8,390 nt of DNA from Bacteriovoracaceae bacterium (GTDB taxonomy: Bacteria > Bdellovibrionota > Bacteriovoracia > Bacteriovoracales > Bacteriovoracaceae): assembly GCA_947440875.1 (NCBI GenBank), contig CANETG010000107.1, positions 1 to 8,390 of the forward strand, in the 5' to 3' direction. Below, piece after piece: positions 5,279 to 8,390 of the stretch (its first letter is position 1; every line of letters begins with the position of its first letter). The position numbers and the translations under genes were made by a program. The notes under the pieces are model-generated. The model searched no databases. It had not been told where the DNA came from and saw only the letters and a program-made list of their open reading frames with translations.

Positions 5279-6196
5279 TTAGCGAGGTTGGAGTGCAGGG
5301 GCAGCGAGAGTTCCGCCGAGGGTAACCTGGTAAAATCCATCTTTGACGGTGAAAGTATCGTTCACAAGAAATCCTACAGGAAATTGTTGCTTAAACTGTT
5401 CAGAGAAAGCGAGTTCCCCGTCAAGCTTCAAGCTTGAGAAGTTCATCGGATTTTGAACATTGATATTTCCTTTAAGGTCCATTCTCACTGGAGAATCTGG
5501 GTCTCCAAGAGTGAAGCTCACAACTTTCAGATTAGGGAAATTATCAGAGTTCGTCTCGAGATAAAACTTTCTCACATTAAGTGAGGGAAGACTGAATCTA
5601 TTTTGCATGACGTTTTGAGCAGGAATATTAAAGTTTTCTGATTTTGCCTTGATATCGAGAGCTAACATTTTCTGGTTCATGTCCATCTGAACGAGTGCAT
5701 CTAAAATAATAGATCCACCAAGTTTGAAATTCCCCATGAGGCCATCGAGGCGCGAGAGAACTAAACGTTGATCAACCATCCGAAGGGTTTGTTTGCCCAA
5801 ACCGAGAACATAGAAAAGTTCTAATGGTTGAGCATTGTATTGCGTCTCAATTTTAAAAGGGATCCCGAAGGGGGAAAAACTGATGAGGCGAAATCCGAGA
5901 TTAAGATAAGTCAGGCGAAGAGGAGCGCCTTCTTTTCCCATGCAGCTCGCTGGTATTATTAAATCGTCTATCACAATTTTTGGCAGGAAGAATTCAAAAC
6001 GAACTTCATTGTAGTCGAGCGGACAAGCACCACCGGTCAGAGCTTTCACTCGATCTTTGAGCTTATCTCCGAATGGGTAGTAGGAGAGGAAGGAAAAAAT
6101 AAGAATGAAAAAAAGTATAATTCCGAGAAAAAAACGCCCGAGACGAAATTTATAATTCACTTCTTCGAGAGAATGAATCTCAGATGCTATTGCCAT
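5279..6196 (-). CDS. gspN: Type II secretion system protein GspN
   Basis: This encodes 305 residues. After a short cytoplasmic N-terminus there is one membrane segment at about residues 20-40 (LGRFFLGIILFFILIFSFL), then a periplasmic domain of beta-strand-rich sequence. The YYPFGDKLKDRVKALTG start of that domain, the repeated strand pairs through the middle and the C-terminal VTLGGTLAAPAL fit the GspN family, an accessory T2SS inner-membrane protein. Only two cysteines occur, C58 and C85, both early in the periplasmic part, so a disulfide is likely. The ATG at 6196 directly abuts the gspM stop (TAAATG), with GAGGG 7 bases upstream as a ribosome binding site. Position after gspL-gspM supports the call, since the sequence itself is weakly conserved. 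The precise role of GspN in secretion is unsettled and many T2SS lack it. Confidence 0.75.
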   Translation of the reverse strand: MAIASEIHSLEEVNYKFRLGRFFLGIILFFILIFSFLSYYPFGDKLKDRVKALTGGACPLDYNEVRFEFFLPKIVIDDLIIPASCMGKEGAPLRLTYLNLGFRLISFSPFGIPFKIETQYNAQPLELFYVLGLGKQTLRMVDQRLVLSRLDGLMGNFKLGGSIILDALVQMDMNQKMLALDIKAKSENFNIPAQNVMQNRFSLPSLNVRKFYLETNSDNFPNLKVVSFTLGDPDSPVRMDLKGNINVQNPMNFSSLKLDGELAFSEQFKQQFPVGFLVNDTFTVKDGFYQVTLGGTLAAPALQPR

Positions 6197-6841
6197 TTAT
6201 TCGCCCTCTTGATCTGTGATCGCTGATAAATGGATCACACGAAAGTTTCCAATCAAGAGACCAGTGTCTACGTTCCGATTAATAGAAACTTCACTGATTC
6301 TCATTTTTTCTTTGGCAATAAGCGGCGAAAAAAGGTTGATGAGTTCGTCCGTCGATAGATTCGTAAAATTAATCACGGCTTCGGTCTGAAAAATCTTTTC
6401 TGAAATGTTTGTGGTATTGAATTCACCTCGAGAAATTTTAGTCGTATCCATTCCCGAGCCCGCAATCGCATTCGACAAGCGGCTCATGAGCATTTCCTCG
6501 CTGTCGATAGGATTGGGAGAAACAATCTCAGGACTGATAGCTGAAACACCGCGGCTCTTACCGAGGATCTCTTGTGCTTTATTAATAATCGACTGGCGAA
6601 GATCAAGTTCAGCTCTTACGTTTTGGTTCTGCCAGAAAAGAAGAGTTAGGATGAGTGCTGGAATGAGAAGGAGGACCAGGATGACTCCACCCTTGAGGAG
6701 TTTCTGCTGTTCTTCTTCGATGTTATTGTAAAAGTCAGTGAGGACGTTGTAGTTTGGAGTTGTTTTAAATTTATCTATCTGATCGAAAATCTTCTGATCA
6801 ATTTTTTTCATGAGAGGCGTTTTTGCGTTGAAGTCTTCCAT
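6197..6841 (-). CDS. gspM: Type II secretion system protein GspM-like
   Basis: GspM is a bitopic inner-membrane protein that binds GspL and holds the assembly platform together. This 214-residue protein has a charged cytoplasmic N-terminus of about 50 residues, a hydrophobic segment at about 51-70 (GGVILVLLLIPALILTLLFW), a helical linker (71-95) and a periplasmic domain. The end of that domain (about 130-210) has the alternating helix-strand pattern expected of the ferredoxin-like fold. The cytoplasmic N-terminus is longer than in E. coli-type GspM, which has only a few tens of residues before the membrane. It starts 1 base after the gspL stop, with an AAGGAA ribosome binding site. Primary sequence in this family is poorly conserved, so the call rests on topology and on its place between gspL and gspN. 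Confidence 0.72.
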   Translation of the reverse strand: MEDFNAKTPLMKKIDQKIFDQIDKFKTTPNYNVLTDFYNNIEEEQQKLLKGGVILVLLLIPALILTLLFWQNQNVRAELDLRQSIINKAQEILGKSRGVSAISPEIVSPNPIDSEEMLMSRLSNAIAGSGMDTTKISRGEFNTTNISEKIFQTEAVINFTNLSTDELINLFSPLIAKEKMRISEVSINRNVDTGLLIGNFRVIHLSAITDQEGE

Positions 6842-6842
6842 C

Positions 6843-8390
6843 TTAGTTTCCTTGCGCAGTCATAGAAAGTTTTTTCCCTTTCTGATCGAGCTGGGTCTTT
6901 GCATCTGTCAGCCGTCCGGCATCGAGGGCCACTTGAAGGGACTTGAGATCTTTTAAGTCCTCTGCTTCGAATTCAGCAGTCACAGAACCTGTGATGTCAT
7001 TGGTAAAACGTGTCATCGTGACATTGGGAAAATTGGCCAGTGTTTGACTGAGAGTAACGAGTGGAGACAAAGCTTTGATCTCAACTGCTGACTGGAGAGT
7101 TGAGATTTCCTGTTTCACGCTGCGAGCGCGCTTATTGAGACTATCCAGAATTGGTCTTGGATTTGTTGTGAGCTGACGACGCAAGCGAGGTGGGATGGCG
7201 AGCTCGTCATTTTTCATCGTACTCGTAATCCGCGCGTTCAATGCTTGAATATCTTTTTGAATAAAGAATCTCTCCACTAAGAAAGACAGAGCAAACAGTG
7301 CTGTGACGGCTCCGATTCGCACACCAAAAAATGCAATGGAATGGAGTGGGATTTCCGTAAGCGATGCCTGAGCAAAACGACCAGTAAGGAGATTGATAAA
7401 ACGATTTTTCCGTTTGAAGCCCACCGCGAGCATATTAACCAAGGCAAATTTCGATTTGGTTTTTGTGTTGAGATCAACTTTTTCCGCTTCCACTTTCTCA
7501 AAGCTTTCTAATAGCGAAACTTTCGTGTCCCACTTTTCAGTAAAATAGTTGACTATATTTTTTACGTTCGAAGTTCCTCCACAGATGAAGACGTTTTCGA
7601 TAGTGAGATTGAAATTCACTTTGAATCCAACTTTCCACCGAGAAAAATCATTCACCAAAGGAGAGAAGACTTTATCCATCGAACTCGCAAATTCTCTTTG
7701 CGCTTCATCGACTTCACCGAACTGATTGGACGTGAGGAAGAACGCATTCTGGTGCTTATAGATAATTGCTTCGGTTGGATCAATCTTATAGGTTTCAGAA
7801 ATCATCTCGTTGATGTCATCGCCACCGACATAACTCACATGAGTCGCGAGGAGTCTTGAGTTGAAGAAAAAATACGCACGAGTTGTCTTATGACCTAAGT
7901 TCACGACACAGAAAGGGCCCGCAATCGGAGTCTGATGGAAGAAATTCTCCATGGCAGATGCCTCAGACGTCAGGATCCCAGGGAGAATATCTTTTTCTCT
8001 GAGAAGTGCGTAGTAGGGTTCAAAATCAGTTTCGCGAATGAGTTCAACCAGCGCAGTGTGAGAATTTTTTTGCCCTTCCATATGGTACGCGTAATGGATT
8101 TCAGAAAGTGAATAGGGAATATCTTCTTCAAGTTGGAACGGAAGCATGAGATCGGCTTTCTTTTTACTTTTCACCGGGAGATTCAAAAATCTCGTCGTCA
8201 TGAGTTCAGAATCAGCTTGGAAGATAATTCGTGATTCAGGACGGGCCGTATTGGCGATGATGTCTTGGACAATGCTCATCTGAGCATCACGAATAGGCAT
8301 CCCCGGATGATCTTCCAGATAGTCTGAAAGTATCAATTCACTCATATCGACGTGGGAAATCTTCCTGCGATCGACGAAAGAGGAAATGTA
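6843..8390 (-). CDS. gspL: Type II secretion system protein GspL (PilM-like actin fold), 5'-truncated by window edge
   Basis: GspL links the cytoplasmic ATPase GspE to the periplasmic pseudopilus machinery. The protein has an actin-like cytoplasmic domain. Counting from the Met at 8345, it shows TRFLNLPVKSKKKADLMLPFQLEEDIPYSL (51-80), which is typical of PilM/GspL. The phosphate-2-like VVNLGHKTTRAYFFF is at 147-161, GGDDINE at 174-180 and ENVFICGGTSNVKNI at 250-264. A single membrane segment follows at about 336-358, then a coiled-coil-like linker and a small periplasmic domain to residue 500. The frame stays open from 8345 to the right edge (15 more codons, YISSFVDRRKISHVD) and no ribosome binding site suits the Met at 8345. 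The true start therefore most likely lies beyond the window, with the first actin-fold strand (DIG-type motif). gspM follows after one base. Confidence 0.8.
   Translation of the reverse strand, partial: YISSFVDRRKISHVDMSELILSDYLEDHPGMPIRDAQMSIVQDIIANTARPESRIIFQADSELMTTRFLNLPVKSKKKADLMLPFQLEEDIPYSLSEIHYAYHMEGQKNSHTALVELIRETDFEPYYALLREKDILPGILTSEASAMENFFHQTPIAGPFCVVNLGHKTTRAYFFFNSRLLATHVSYVGGDDINEMISETYKIDPTEAIIYKHQNAFFLTSNQFGEVDEAQREFASSMDKVFSPLVNDFSRWKVGFKVNFNLTIENVFICGGTSNVKNIVNYFTEKWDTKVSLLESFEKVEAEKVDLNTKTKSKFALVNMLAVGFKRKNRFINLLTGRFAQASLTEIPLHSIAFFGVRIGAVTALFALSFLVERFFIQKDIQALNARITSTMKNDELAIPPRLRRQLTTNPRPILDSLNKRARSVKQEISTLQSAVEIKALSPLVTLSQTLANFPNVTMTRFTNDITGSVTAEFEAEDLKDLKSLQVALDAGRLTDAKTQLDQKGKKLSMTAQGN

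Noticed and set aside
6405..6731. 108-residue + strand frame opposite gspM
   Set aside because: Antisense to gspM, Arg/Ser-rich with no domain; gspM has the better context and topology.

Overview
The window looks like ordinary chromosomal housekeeping DNA from a Gram-negative bacterium with delta-proteobacterial-type gene content. The evidence is a long PlsB-type acyltransferase, IHF alpha next to a small MerR regulator, and a type II secretion L-M-N block with GspN. Moderate GC and gene style suggest Bdellovibrionota (Bdellovibrio/Bacteriovorax-like). That placement is an inference from family resemblance; no search was run.

Left part, + strand (1-1801): the C-terminal half or so of a PlsB glycerol-3-phosphate acyltransferase, cut by the window edge, is followed with a 4-base overlap by an unrecognised 132-residue protein. 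Centre-left, + strand (1802-3265): infC, rpmI and rplT (IF3, L35, L20), with structured spacers between them and a strong intrinsic terminator after rplT. infC appears to start at an ATA codon behind a near-perfect Shine-Dalgarno sequence. Centre (3266-4270): a promoter-like spacer leads into ihfA, which carries an acidic C-terminal tail, and a MerR-type regulator 23 bases downstream. The thrS and pheST genes that usually flank infC-rpmI-rplT and ihfA in many bacteria are missing from this stretch.

Right part, - strand (4404-8390): a tightly packed run reading leftwards. It holds gspL (cut by the right window edge), gspM, gspN and a short-chain polyprenyl diphosphate synthase (ispA-like), with junction gaps of 1, 0 and 2 bases. 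GspL and GspM form the inner-membrane platform of the type II secretion system and GspN is an accessory part. The prenyl synthase would be co-transcribed and converges on merR.

No mobile element, CRISPR array, tRNA or rRNA gene was seen. No stretch longer than 300 bases lacks a gene. I found no convincing new multi-gene system. The most notable points are the ATA start of infC, the compressed infC-rplT/ihfA-merR locus, the acidic tail on IHF alpha, the altered second aspartate motif in the prenyl synthase, and RNA-structure candidates around rpmI and rplT.
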